Shown: one piece after another, positions 1 through 8,647 of the stretch
How positions within the stretch are numbered: the stretch's first letter is position 1
Layout: each line of letters begins with the position of its first letter
From: Cornus controversa
Lineage: Eukaryota > Streptophyta > Magnoliopsida > Cornales > Cornaceae
Assembly (NCBI GenBank): GCA_026545225.1
Contig: CM048852.1
Coordinates: forward strand, 12,806,146-12,870,145
Reading direction: 5' to 3'
Length of the DNA: 64,000 nucleotides
The notes under the pieces: generated by a model
Told to the model about the DNA's origin: nothing
The model's database searches: none
What the model saw: only the letters and a program-made list of their open reading frames with translations
Position numbers and translations under genes: made by a program

Positions 1-1103
1 CATGCTCATCGTTTCTTTGGGACGCTTTGATGGTTTAATTTCAAAAAAAGCAATGTACGATTCGTATTATGGGACGACTTCTCCTGTAATGTGGTTTTCG
101 AATCAAAACAACTCAAATGAAATGAGTTTAAAATGGTTGGTAGCTTGTTAATTGTTTCCTTTAGATGTCCAAAAGGTCGAATTTGGAATAAAGCACCATA
201 CGGTTGTGATGAAGATCGGATTGACTTGTTCGCCATTTCTTTTGGATGCTTTGATGGTCTAATTTAGAAAAATGCAACTTAAGATTCTGATTATGGCACA
301 ACTTCTCCAGGAATGGGGTTTTTGAATCAGAACAACTCAAACTAAACTTGTCTAAAATCGTGGATAGCTGGCTAATGGTTTCTTTTAGTTGTCCAGATGG
401 TCAAATTTCGCACAAAGCACCATACGGTTGTGATTATTCATGAGTGCAGCAAGGAATTACTCTTTTCGATTCAGGACGTCCTCACGGTCGAATTTGGCAT
501 AAAGCAACGTATAATTCTAAGTATGGCACGATTTCACTTGCTTTGGGACTTTTCGAATCAAAACAAGTTAAACGAAACAAGTTCAAAACTGTTGTTGTCA
601 TTCTCTATTCTTCTGCACATCCAGACGGTCAATTCTAGCACAAAGCACCATACTGTTGTGGTCATGCCTGATTTTTGCAAGGAATTGTTCTTTTCCACTC
701 AGAATAACTCAAACAAACTTGGATGAAGATCGGATCGACATGCTCGTCGTTTCTTTGGGACGCTTTGGCGGTTTAATTTTGAAAAAAGCAACGTACGATT
801 CGTATTATGGCACGACTTCTCCTGGAATGGGGTTTCGAATCAAAACAACTCAAACAAAACAAGTTTGAAATCGTTGTTAGCTTGCTAATTGTTTCCTTTA
901 GATGTCCTAACGGTCAAATTTGGAACAAAGCACCATACGGTTGTGATGAAGATCGGATTGACATGTTCGTCATTTCTTTTGGATGCTTTGATGCTGTAAT
1001 TTGGAAAAAAGCAACGTACAATTCTGATTATGGCACGACTTCTCCCGGAATGGGATTTTTGAATTAGAACAACTCAAACTAAACTTGTTTAAAATCATCG
1101 ATA

Positions 1104-1818
1104 GCTTGCTAATTGTTTCTTTTACTTGTCCAGATGGTCGAACTTGGCACAAAGCATCATACGGTTGTGATCATTCATGAGTGCAGCAAGGACGTCCTCA
1201 CAGTCAAATTTGGCGTAAAACAACGTATAATTCTAAGTATGGCACGATTTCACTTGGATTGGGACTTTTCGAATCAAAACAAGTCAAACGAAACAAGTTC
1301 GAAACCGTTGTTGTCATTCTCTATTCTTCTGGATATCCAGATGGTCAATTCTAGCACAAAGCACCATACGGTTGTGGTCATGCCTGATTTTTGCAAGGAA
1401 TTGTTCTTTTGACTCAGAACAACTCCAACAAACATGGACGAAGATCGGATCGACATGTTCGTCGTTTCTTTGGGACGCTTTGCGGTTTAATTTCAAAAAA
1501 AGCAACGTATGATTCGTATTATGGCACGACTTCTCCTGGAATGTGGTTTTCGAATCAAAACAACGCAAATGAAACAAGTTTAAAATGGTTGGTAGCTTGC
1601 TAATTGTTTCCTTTAGATGTCCAAAAGGTCGAATTTGGAACAAAGCACCATACGGTTGTGATGAAGATCGGATTGACTTGTTCGTCATTTCTTTTGGATG
1701 CTTTGATGGTCTAATTTGGAAAAAAGCAACGTACGATTCTGATTATGGCACAACTTCTCAAGGAATAGGGTTTTTGAATTAGAACAACTCAAACTAAACT
1801 TGTTTAAAATCTTCGATA
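1104..1818 (+). repeat. Exemplar type 3 unit (715 bp)
   Basis: Diagnostic sequence: gtcgaacttggcacaaagca, gcatcatacgg, short A, acgtcctcacagtcaaattt, ggcgtaaa, tctggatatccagatgg, gttcttttgactcag, aactccaacaaacatgg, gctttgcggtttaattt, acgtatgattcg and aacgcaaatgaaacaag. Copies start at 1104, 5438 (with the insert), 10123, 15174, 16606, 20225, 24560, 28895, 33230, 37565, 41183, 44785, 48402, 52019, 56359, 59261 and 63595 (partial). Confidence 0.92.
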
Positions 1819-2534
1819 GCTTGCTAATTGTTTCTTTTACTTGTCCAGATGGTCGAATTTGGCACAAAGCACCATACGGTTGTGATCATTCATGAGTGCA
1901 GCAAGGACATCGTCACGGTCGAATTTGGCATAAAGTAACGTATAATTCTAAGTATGGCACGATTTCACTTCGATTGGGACTTTTCGAATCAAACAAGTCA
2001 AACGAAACAAGTTCGAAACCGTTGTTGTCATTCTCTATTCTCCTGCACATCCAGACGGTCAATTCTAGAACAAAGCAACATACTGTTGTGGTCATGCCTG
2101 ATTTTTGCACGGAATTATTCTTTTCGACTCAGAACAACTCAAACAAACTTAGATGAAGATGGGATCGACATACTCGCCGTTTCTTTGGGACGTTTTGATG
2201 GTTTAATTTCAAAATAAGCAACGTACGATTCGTATTATTCCAGGACTTCTCCTGGAATGTGGTTTTCGAATCAAAACAACTCAAAGGAAACAAGTTTAAA
2301 ATGGTTGGTAGCTTGCTAATTGTTTCCTTTAGATGTCCAAAAGGTCGAATTTGGAACAAAGCACCATACGGTTGTGATGAAGATCGGATTGACTTGTTCG
2401 TCATTTCTTTTGGATGCTTTGATGGTCTAATTTGGAAAAAAGCAACGTACGATTCTGATTATGGCACAACTTCTCAAGGAATAGGGTTTTTGAATTAGAA
2501 CAACTCAAACTAAACTTGTTTAAAATCTTCGATA
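1819..2534 (+). repeat. Exemplar type 4 unit (716 bp)
   Basis: Diagnostic sequence: short A with gcataaagtaacg, tattctcctgcacatcc, aattctagaacaaagcaaca, tgcacggaattattc, acatactcgccg, caaaataagcaacg, ccaggacttctcctgg, aactcaaaggaaac and tctcaaggaataggg. The tail of A divides copies into groups: cgaatcaaacaag at 1819 and 6504; cgaatcagaacaag at 10838, 15889, 17321, 25275, 29610 and 33945; cgaatccgaacaag at 38280, 41898, 45500 and 49117; cgaatcaaaacaag at 52734 and 59976. Confidence 0.9.
2237..2258. repeat. Perfect inverted repeat, 9-bp arms, 4-nt loop
   Basis: Left arm attccagga (2237-2245), loop cttc, right arm tcctggaat (2250-2258), in monomer B of a type 4 unit. The same form is at 6922-6943 and 43750-43771. 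Most type 4 and 6 units have a 6-bp version (ccagga/tcctgg) preceded by tatg; types 1, 2, 3 and 5 lack it because they read tggcacgacttctcctgg or similar. It could extrude a small hairpin, but no function is shown. Confidence 0.75.
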
Positions 2535-2737
2535 GCTTGCTAATTGTTTCTTTTACTTGTCCAGATGGTCGAATTTGGCACAAAGCACCATACGGTTGTG
2601 ATCATTCATGAGTGCAGCAAGGACGTCGTCACGATCGAATTTGGCATAGAGCAACGTATAATTCTAAGTATGGCACGATTTCACTTGGATTGGGACTTTT
2701 CGAATCAAAACAAGTCAAACGAAACAAGTTCGAAACC
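2535..2737 (+). repeat. Exemplar monomer A (short form, 203 bp)
   Basis: First of the three monomers in the unit at 2535-3250. It opens with gcttgctaattgtttctttt, contains gcaccatacggttgtgatca, then a second aatttggcata-agcaacgta block, and ends before accgttgttgtc. Against monomer C it is clearly homologous but lacks the ggatgctttgat stretch before its second block. Types 1 and 2 have a longer A (about 224 bp) because they keep 21 bp containing attactcttttcgatt. Confidence 0.9.
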
Positions 2738-3026
2738 GTTGTTGTCATTCTCTATTCTTCTGGATATCCAGATGGTCAATTCTTGCACAAAGCACCATAC
2801 GGTTGTTTTCATGCCTAATTTTTGCAAGGAATTGTTCTTTTTGACTCAGAACAACTCCAACAAACATGGATGAAGATCGGATCGACATGTTCGTCGTTTC
2901 TTTGGGACGCTTTGCGGTTTAATTTCAAAAAAAGCAACGTATGATTCGTATTATGGCACGACTTCTCCTGGAATGTGGTTTTCGAATCAAAACAACGCAA
3001 ATGAAACAAGTTTAAAATGGTTGGTA
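2738..3026 (+). repeat. Exemplar monomer B (289 bp)
   Basis: Second monomer of the unit. It begins gttgttgtcattctctattc, which aligns with the gcttgctaattgtttc start of A and C. It is the longest monomer because it alone retains the full stretch from catgcctgatttttgca through ttgactcagaacaactcc to atgaagatcggatcgacatg. Both of its halves are full length (143 bp each), which makes B the least truncated record of the ancestral element. Confidence 0.88.
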
Positions 3027-3250
3027 GCTTGCTAATTGTTTCCTTTAGATGTCCAAAAGGTCGAATTTGGAACAAAGCACCATACGGTTGTGATGAAGAT
3101 CGGATTGACTTGTTCGTCATTTCTTTTGGATGCTTTGATGGTCTAATTTGGAAAAAAGCAACGTACGATTCTGATTATGGCACAACTTCTCAAGGAATAG
3201 GTTTTTTGAATTAGAACAACTCAAACTAAACTTGTTTAAAATCTTCGATA
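3027..3250 (+). repeat. Exemplar monomer C (224 bp)
   Basis: Third monomer of the unit, starting gcttgctaattgtttccttt. Its first half is only 81 bp: gcaccatacggttgtg runs directly into atgaagatcgg, skipping about 62 bp that B retains at the same place. Its second half is a normal 143 bp and runs into the next unit's A. In type 6 units from 3251 to 50543 this half is 138 bp because of a 5-bp deletion near its end (aactcaaactagttt). Confidence 0.88.
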
Positions 3251-3962
3251 GCTTGCTAATTGTTTCTTTTACTTGTCCAGATGGTCGAATTTGGCACAAA
3301 GCACCATACGGTTGTGATCATTCATGAGTGCAGCAAGGACGTCGTCACGGTCGAATTTGGCATAAAGTAACGTATAATTCTAAGTATGGCACGATTTCAC
3401 TTGGATTGGGACTTTTCGAATCAAAACAAGTCAAACGAAACAAGTTCGAAACCGTTGTTGTCATTCTCTATTCTCCTGCACATCCAGACGGTCAATTCTA
3501 GAACAAAGCAACATACTGTTGTGGTCATGCCTGATTTTTGCACGGAATTATTCTTTTCGACTCAGAACAACTCAAACAAACTTAGATGAAGATCGGATCG
3601 ACATACTCGCCGTTTCTTTGGGACGTTTTGATGGTTTAATTTCAAAATAAGCAACGTACGATTCGTATTATGCCAGGACTTCTCCTGGAATGTGGTTTTC
3701 GAATCAAAACAACTCAAAGGAAACAAGTTTAAAATGGTTGGTAGCTTGCTAATTGTTTCCTTTAGATGTCCAAACGGTCAAATTTGGAACAAACCACCAT
3801 ACGGTTGTGATGAAGATTGGATTCACATGTTCAACATTTCTTTGGGATGTTTTGATGCACTAATTTGGAAAAAAGCAACGTACGATTCTTATTGTGGCAC
3901 AACTTCTCCAGGAATTGGGTTTTTGAATTAGAACAACTCAAACTAGTTTAAAATCATCGACA
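3251..3962 (+). repeat. Type 4-front/type 6-back chimeric unit
   Basis: Monomer A and the start of B read as type 4 (gcataaagtaacg, caagtcaaacg, tattctcctgcac), whereas monomer C is type 6 (ccaaacggtcaaatttggaa, gattggattcacatg, aactcaaactagttt). The same chimera is found at 12987 and 18038, so one exchange product has been propagated to several HOR copies. Types 4 and 6 have nearly the same B monomer, so the crossover can only be placed between the end of A and the start of C. Confidence 0.8.
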
Positions 3963-4700
3963 GCTTGCTAATTGTTTTTTTTACTTGCCCAGATGGTCGA
4001 ATTTCGCACAAAGCACCATACGGTTGTGATAATTCATCAGTGCAGCAAGGAATTACTCTTTTCGATTCAGGACCTCCTCACGGTCGAATTTGGCATAAAG
4101 CAACTTATAATTCTAAGTATGGCACGATTTCACTTGGATTGGGACTTTTCGAATCAAAACAAGTCGAACGAAAAGAGTTCGAAACCGTTGTTGTCATTCT
4201 CTATTCTTCTAGACATCCAGATGGTCAATTCTAGCACAAAGCAGCATACGGTTGTAGTCATGCCTGATTTTTGTAATGAATTATTCTTTTCGACTCAAAA
4301 CAACTCAAACAAACATGGATGAATATCAGATATACATGCTCATCGTTTCTTTGGGACGCTTTGATGGTTTAATTTCAAAAAAAGCAATGTACGATTCGTA
4401 TTATGGGACGACTTCTCCTGTAATGTGGTTTTCGAATCAAAACAACTCAAATGAAATGAGTTTAAAATGGTTGGTAGCTTGTTAATTGTTTCCTTTAGAT
4501 GTCCAAAAGGTCGAATTTGGAATAAAGCACCATACGGTTGTGATGAAGATCGGATTGACTTGTTCGCCATTTCTTTTGGATGCTTTGATGGTCTAATTTA
4601 GAAAAATGCAACTTAAGATTCTGATTATGGCACAACTTCTCCAGGAATGGGGTTTTTGAATCAGAACAACTCAAACTAAACTTGTCTAAAATCGTGGATA
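3963..4700 (+). repeat. Exemplar type 1 unit (738 bp)
   Basis: Diagnostic sequence: gacagcttgcta start, ttgcccagatggtcgaattt, gataattcatcagtgcagc, long A with attactcttttcgatt, caggacctcctcac, gcaacttataattc, gtcgaacgaaaagagttc, ttgtaatgaattattc, atggatgaatatc, gcaatgtacgattcg and aatgcaacttaag. A is 224, B 290 and C 224 bp. Copies start at 3963, 8648, 13699, 18750, 23085, 27420, 31755, 36090, 39709, 46927, 50544, 54884, 57792 and 62126; a partial copy fills 1-366. Confidence 0.92.
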
Positions 4701-5437
4701 GCTGGCTAATGGTTTCTTTTAGTTGTCCAGATGGTCAAATTTCGCACAAAGCACCATACGGTTGTGATTATTCATGAGTGCAGCAAGGAATTACTCTTTT
4801 CGATTCAGGACGTCCTCACGGTCGAATTTGGCATAAAGCAACGTATAATTCTAAGTATGGCACGATTTCACTTGCTTTGGGACTTTTCGAATCAAAACAA
4901 GTTAAACGAAACAAGTTCAAAACTGTTGTTGTCATTCTCTATTCTTCTGCACATCCAGACGGTCAATTCTAGCACAAAGCACCATACTGTTGTGGTCATG
5001 CCTGATTTTTGCAAGGAATTGTTCTTTTCCACTCAGAATAACTCAAACAAACTTGGATGAAGATCGGATCGACATGCTCGTCGTTTCTTTGGGACGCTTT
5101 GGCGGTTTAATTTTGAAAAAAGCAACGTACGATTCGTATTATGGCACGACTTCTCCTGGAATGGGGTTTCGAATCAAAACAACTCAAACAAAACAAGTTT
5201 GAAATCGTTGTTAGCTTGCTAATTGTTTCCTTTAGATGTCCTAACGGTCAAATTTGGAACAAAGCACCATACGGTTGTGATGAAGATCGGATTGACATGT
5301 TCGTCATTTCTTTTGGATGCTTTGATGCTGTAATTTGGAAAAAAGCAACGTACAATTCTGATTATGGCACGACTTCTCCCGGAATGGGATTTTTGAATTA
5401 GAACAACTCAAACTAAACTTGTTTAAAATCATCGATA
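4701..5437 (+). repeat. Exemplar type 2 unit (737 bp)
   Basis: Diagnostic sequence: gctggctaatggtttctttt, agttgtccagatggtcaaat, gtgattattcatgagtgcag, long A, cacttgctttgggac, ttttccactcagaataac, tggcggtttaattttg, gtttcgaatcaaaacaactc, ttagatgtcctaacggtc, gatgctgtaatttgg, cgtacaattctg and tctcccggaatggg. Copies start at 367, 4701, 9386, 14437, 19488, 23823, 28158, 32493, 36828, 40446, 44048, 47665, 51282, 55622, 58530 and 62864. Confidence 0.92.
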
Positions 5438-5779
5438 GCTTGCTAATTGTTTCTTTTACTTGTCCAGATGGTCGAACTTGGCACAAAGCATCATACGGTT
5501 GTGATCATTCATGAGTGCAGCAAGGACGTCCTCACAGTCAAATTTGGCGTAAAACAACGTATAATTCTAAGTATGGCACGATTTCACTTGGATTGGGACT
5601 TTTCGAATCAAAACAAGTCAAACGAAACAAGTTCGAAACCGTTGTTGTCATTCTCTATTCTTCTGGATATCCAGATGGTCAATTCTAGCACAAAGCACCA
5701 TACGGTTGTGGTCATGCCTGATTTTTGCAAGGAATTGTTCTTTTGACTCAGAACAACTCCAACAAACATGGACGAAGAT

Positions 5780-5791
5780 CGGATCGACATG
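5780..5791 (+). repeat. Target-site duplication, left copy
   Basis: cggatcgacatg, identical to 6131-6142. The next two bases (tt) also match the right copy but cannot be separated from the T run, so the duplication is 12-14 bp. In unoccupied type 3 units this motif occurs once at the same place in monomer B. Confidence 0.92.
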
Positions 5792-5809
5792 TTTTTTTTT
5801 TTTTTTTTT
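5792..5809 (-). repeat. Poly(A) tail of the insert (18 T on + strand)
   Basis: An uninterrupted run of 18 T between the left target duplication and gaaaggtaagtgg. Read on the minus strand it is the 3' poly(A) tail. It has no interruption or decay, consistent with a fairly young insertion. No AATAAA lies just upstream of it on the minus strand. Confidence 0.88.
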
Positions 5810-6065
5810 GAAAGGTAAGTGGTTTAGAATTAGAAACAGCTTCAAGTTACATGATTACTTGAGGCATACCCCAAGGAGGATGTACAGATGTGGAATCCCC
5901 AAATCCACCATATATATAACATCCAAACCCCAAATCTATACCCAATACAACTTTTCCCTGTATTCAAATTACAAGCCATCCCACAATTCCTAACCCACCA
6001 CCTGAACCCCTTAATACAAACATTTCCCATAAGGTATATGTTATAGCAATTACTTAGAGCAGAAC

Positions 6066-6128
6066 CTATGAGATAGAAAAATTGTTTGCAGCAAGCCCAG
6101 TATCTCCATACTCTACACCAGCTCCTGT
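6066..6128 (-). pseudogene. Possible last 20 codons of a retrocopied mRNA
   Basis: On the minus strand, one frame from the 5' end of the insert is open for 20 codons (6128 to 6069), ends in ...GLAANNFSIS, and stops at TAG (6068-6066). About 256 bp of non-coding sequence and the poly(A) tail follow. This is the layout of a 5'-truncated processed pseudogene: coding tail, 3' untranslated region, poly(A). The peptide is too short for me to recognise a parent protein, and a 20-codon open frame can arise by chance. The rival reading is a SINE with degenerate box A-like (minus strand TGGTGTAGAGT, 6120-6110) and box B-like (GGTTCTGCTC, from 6066 down) motifs. Confidence 0.35.
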
Positions 6129-6130
6129 AC

Positions 6131-6142
6131 CGGATCGACATG
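6131..6142 (+). repeat. Target-site duplication, right copy
   Basis: cggatcgacatg, after which the type 3 satellite resumes in register with ttcgtcgtttctttggg. Removing 5792-6142 restores a 715-bp unit. Confidence 0.92.
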
Positions 6143-6921
6143 TTCGTCGTTTCTTTGGGACGCTTTGCGGTTTAATTTCAAAAAAAGCAACGTATGATTC
6201 GTATTATGGCACGACTTCTCCTGGAATGTGGTTTTCGAATCAAAACAACGCAAATGAAACAAGTTTAAAATGGTTGGTAGCTTGCTAATTGTTTCCTTTA
6301 GATGTCCAAAAGGTCGAATTTGGAACAAAGCACCATACGGTTGTGATGAAGATCGGATTGACTTGTTCGTCATTTCTTTTGGATGCTTTGATGGTCTAAT
6401 TTGGAAAAAAGCAACGTACGATTCTGATTATGGCACAACTTCTCAAGGAATAGGGTTTTTGAATTAGAACAACTCAAACTAAACTTGTTTAAAATCTTCG
6501 ATAGCTTGCTAATTGTTTCTTTTACTTGTGCAGATGGTCAAATTTGGCACAAAGCACCATACGGTTGTGATCATTCATGAGTGCAGCAAGGACATCGTCA
6601 CGGTCGAATTTGGCATAAAGTAACGTATAATTCTAAGTATGGCACGATTTCACTTGGATTGGGACTTTTCGAATCAAACAAGTCAAACGAAACAAGTTCG
6701 AAACCGTTGTTGTCATTCTCTATTCTCCTGCACATCCAGACGGTCAATTCTAGAACAAAGCAACATACTGTTGTGGTCATGCCTGATTTTTGCACGGAAT
6801 TATTCTTTTCGACTCAGAACAACTCAAACAAACTTAGATGAAGATGGGATCGACATACTCGCCGTTTCTTTGGGACGTTTTGATGGTTTAATTTCAAAAT
6901 AAGCAACGTACGATTCGTATT

Positions 6922-6943
6922 ATTCCAGGACTTCTCCTGGAAT
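6922..6943. repeat. Perfect inverted repeat, second 9-bp-arm copy
   Basis: Same sequence and position within the unit as 2237-2258, in the type 4 unit of HOR1. Arms attccagga and tcctggaat flank cttc. Confidence 0.75.
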
Positions 6944-7219
6944 GTGGTTTTCGAATCAAAACAACTCAAAGGAAACAAGTTTAAAATGGTTGGTAGCTTG
7001 CTAATTGTTTCCTTTAGATGTCCAAAAGGTCGAATTTGGAACAAAGCACCATACGGTTGTGATGAAGATCGGATTGACTTGTTCGTCATTTCTTTTGGAT
7101 GCTTTGATGGTCTAATTTGGAAAAAAGCAACGTACGATTCTGATTATGGCACAACTTCTCAAGGAATAGGGTTTTTGAATTAGAACAACTCAAACTAAAC
7201 TTGTTTAAAATCTTCGATA

Positions 7220-7935
7220 GCTTGCTAATTGTTTCTTTTACTTGTCCAGATGGTCGAATTTGGCACAAAGCACCATACGGTTGTGATCATTCATGAGTGC
7301 AGCAAGGACGTCGTCACGATCGAATTTGGCATAGAGCAACGTATAATTCTAAGTATGGCACGATTTCACTTGGATTGGGACTTTTCGAATCAAAACAAGT
7401 CAAACGAAACAAGTTCGAAACCGTTGTTGTCATTCTCTATTCTTCTGGATATCCAGATGGTCAATTCTTGCACAAAGCACCATACGGTTGTTTTCATGCC
7501 TAATTTTTGCAAGGAATTGTTCTTTTTGACTCAGAACAACTCCAACAAACATGGATGAAGATCGGATCGACATGTTCGTCGTTTCTTTGGGACGCTTTGC
7601 GGTTTAATTTCAAAAAAAGCAACGTATGATTCGTATTATGGCACGACTTCTCCTGGAATGTGGTTTTCGAATCAAAACAACGCAAATGAAACAAGTTTAA
7701 AATGGTTGGTAGCTTGCTAATTGTTTCCTTTAGATGTCCAAAAGGTCGAATTTGGAACAAAGCACCATACGGTTGTGATGAAGATCGGATTGACTTGTTC
7801 GTCATTTCTTTTGGATGCTTTGATGGTCTAATTTGGAAAAAAGCAACGTACGATTCTGATTATGGCACAACTTCTCAAGGAATAGGGTTTTTGAATTAGA
7901 ACAACTCAAACTAAACTTGTTTAAAATCTTCGATA
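7220..7935 (+). repeat. Exemplar type 5 unit (716 bp)
   Basis: Diagnostic sequence: short A with gtcgtcacgatcgaatttgg, gcatagagcaacg, tctggatatccagatgg, caattcttgcacaaagc, ggttgttttcatgcctaatt, gttctttttgactc, and a B second half like type 3 (gctttgcggttt, aacgcaaatg). Copies start at 2535, 7220, 11555, 12271, 21657, 25992, 30327, 34662, 42615, 53451 and 60693. It is the unit most often lost: absent from HOR3, 8, 10, 11 and 13. Confidence 0.92.
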
Positions 7936-8647
7936 GCTTGCTAATTGTTTCTTTTACTTGTCCAGATGGTCGAATTTGGCACAAAGCACCATACGGTTGT
8001 GATCATTCATGAGTGCAGCAAGGACGTCGTCACGGTCGAATTTGGCATAAAGCAACGTATAATTCTAAGTATGGCACGATTTCACTTGGATTGGGACTTT
8101 TCGAATTAAAACAAGTCAAATGAAACAAGTTTGAAACCGTTGTTGTCATTCTCTATTCTTCTGCACATCCAGACGGTCAATTCTAGAACAAAGCAACATA
8201 CTGTTGTGGTCATGCCTGATTTTTGCACGAAATTATTCTTTTCGACTCAGAACAACTCAAACAAACTTAGATGAAGATCGGATCGACATACTCGCCGTTT
8301 CTTTGGGACGTTTTGATGGTTTAATTTCAAAATAAGCAACGTACGATTCGTATTATGCCAGGACTTCTCCTGGAATGTGGTTTTCGAATCAAAACAACTC
8401 AAAGGAAACAAGTTTAAAATGGTTGGTAGCTTGCTAATTGTTTCCTTTAGATGTCCAAACGGTCAAATTTGGAACAAACCACCATACGGTTGTGATGAAG
8501 ATTGGATTCACATGTTCAACATTTCTTTGGGATGTTTTGATGCACTAATTTGGAAAAAAGCAACGTACGATTCTTATTGTGGCACAACTTCTCCAGGAAT
8601 TGGGTTTTTGAATTAGAACAACTCAAACTAGTTTAAAATCATCGACA

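Larger units (their letters stand above)
1..3962 (+). repeat. HOR0: 1(partial)-2-3-4-5-6
   Basis: Units: type 1 from 1 to 366 (5' part outside the window), type 2 at 367, type 3 at 1104, type 4 at 1819, type 5 at 2535, type 6 at 3251. The order and lengths match HOR1 over 4,334 bp apart from the insert there, and the type 1 portion looks identical by eye to 4335-4700. Type 3 here shares gtaaaacaacg with HOR1 and HOR2 only; later copies have gtaaagcaacg. Type 4 here shares the short cgaatcaaacaag form (one A fewer) with HOR1. The last unit is a chimera of a type 4 front and a type 6 back. Confidence 0.93.
5792..6130 (-). mobile_element. Retroposed insert with poly(A) tail, in type 3 unit
   Basis: This 339-bp sequence is unrelated to the satellite and occurs once. 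On the + strand it begins with 18 T (5792-5809), the complement of a poly(A) tail, followed by 321 bp of unique sequence ending gctcctgtac. It is flanked by direct copies of cggatcgacatg, and 15 other type 3 units show the uninterrupted site (for example cggatcgacatgttcgtc at 1447). These are the marks of target-primed reverse transcription by a LINE-type machinery. The element itself has no reverse transcriptase. It is either a 5'-truncated copy of an mRNA 3' end or a short SINE; I cannot name a family. Confidence 0.88.
3963..8647 (+). repeat. HOR1: 1-2-3(with retroinsert)-4-5-6'
   Basis: Units: type 1 at 3963 (738 bp), type 2 at 4701 (737), type 3 at 5438 (1,066 bp including the insert), type 4 at 6504 (716), type 5 at 7220 (716), type 6' at 7936 (712). 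The copy is 4,685 bp; subtracting the insert plus its target duplication (351 bp) returns 4,334 bp, the canonical hexamer. The last unit has the cgaattaaaacaagtcaaat form (6'), unlike the last unit of HOR0. Confidence 0.93.

Noticed and set aside
1314..1688. Minus-strand open frame of 124 codons, repeated in several HORs
   Set aside because: It spans a C monomer and the preceding B monomer, is interrupted in most copies by substitutions or 1-bp length changes, and overlaps + strand frames of equal quality. No recognisable domain, signal peptide or promoter context. Conservation among copies is explained by satellite homogenisation.
5923..5931. TATA-like promoter (catatatataac region) inside the insert
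   Set aside because: A short AT run in what looks like untranslated or SINE body sequence, with no gene downstream on either strand.
5792..6130. Insert as a DNA transposon or MITE
   Set aside because: No terminal inverted repeats at the two ends; one end is a homopolymer tail, and the 12-14-bp target duplication with poly(A) fits retroposition.
5842..6141. Minus-strand open frame of 99 codons across the insert, rich in W, C and Y
   Set aside because: It begins in flanking satellite and crosses the insert boundary, so it cannot be an original gene. The composition looks like translated untranslated sequence. A different frame gives the more plausible 20-codon tail with a stop at 6066-6068.
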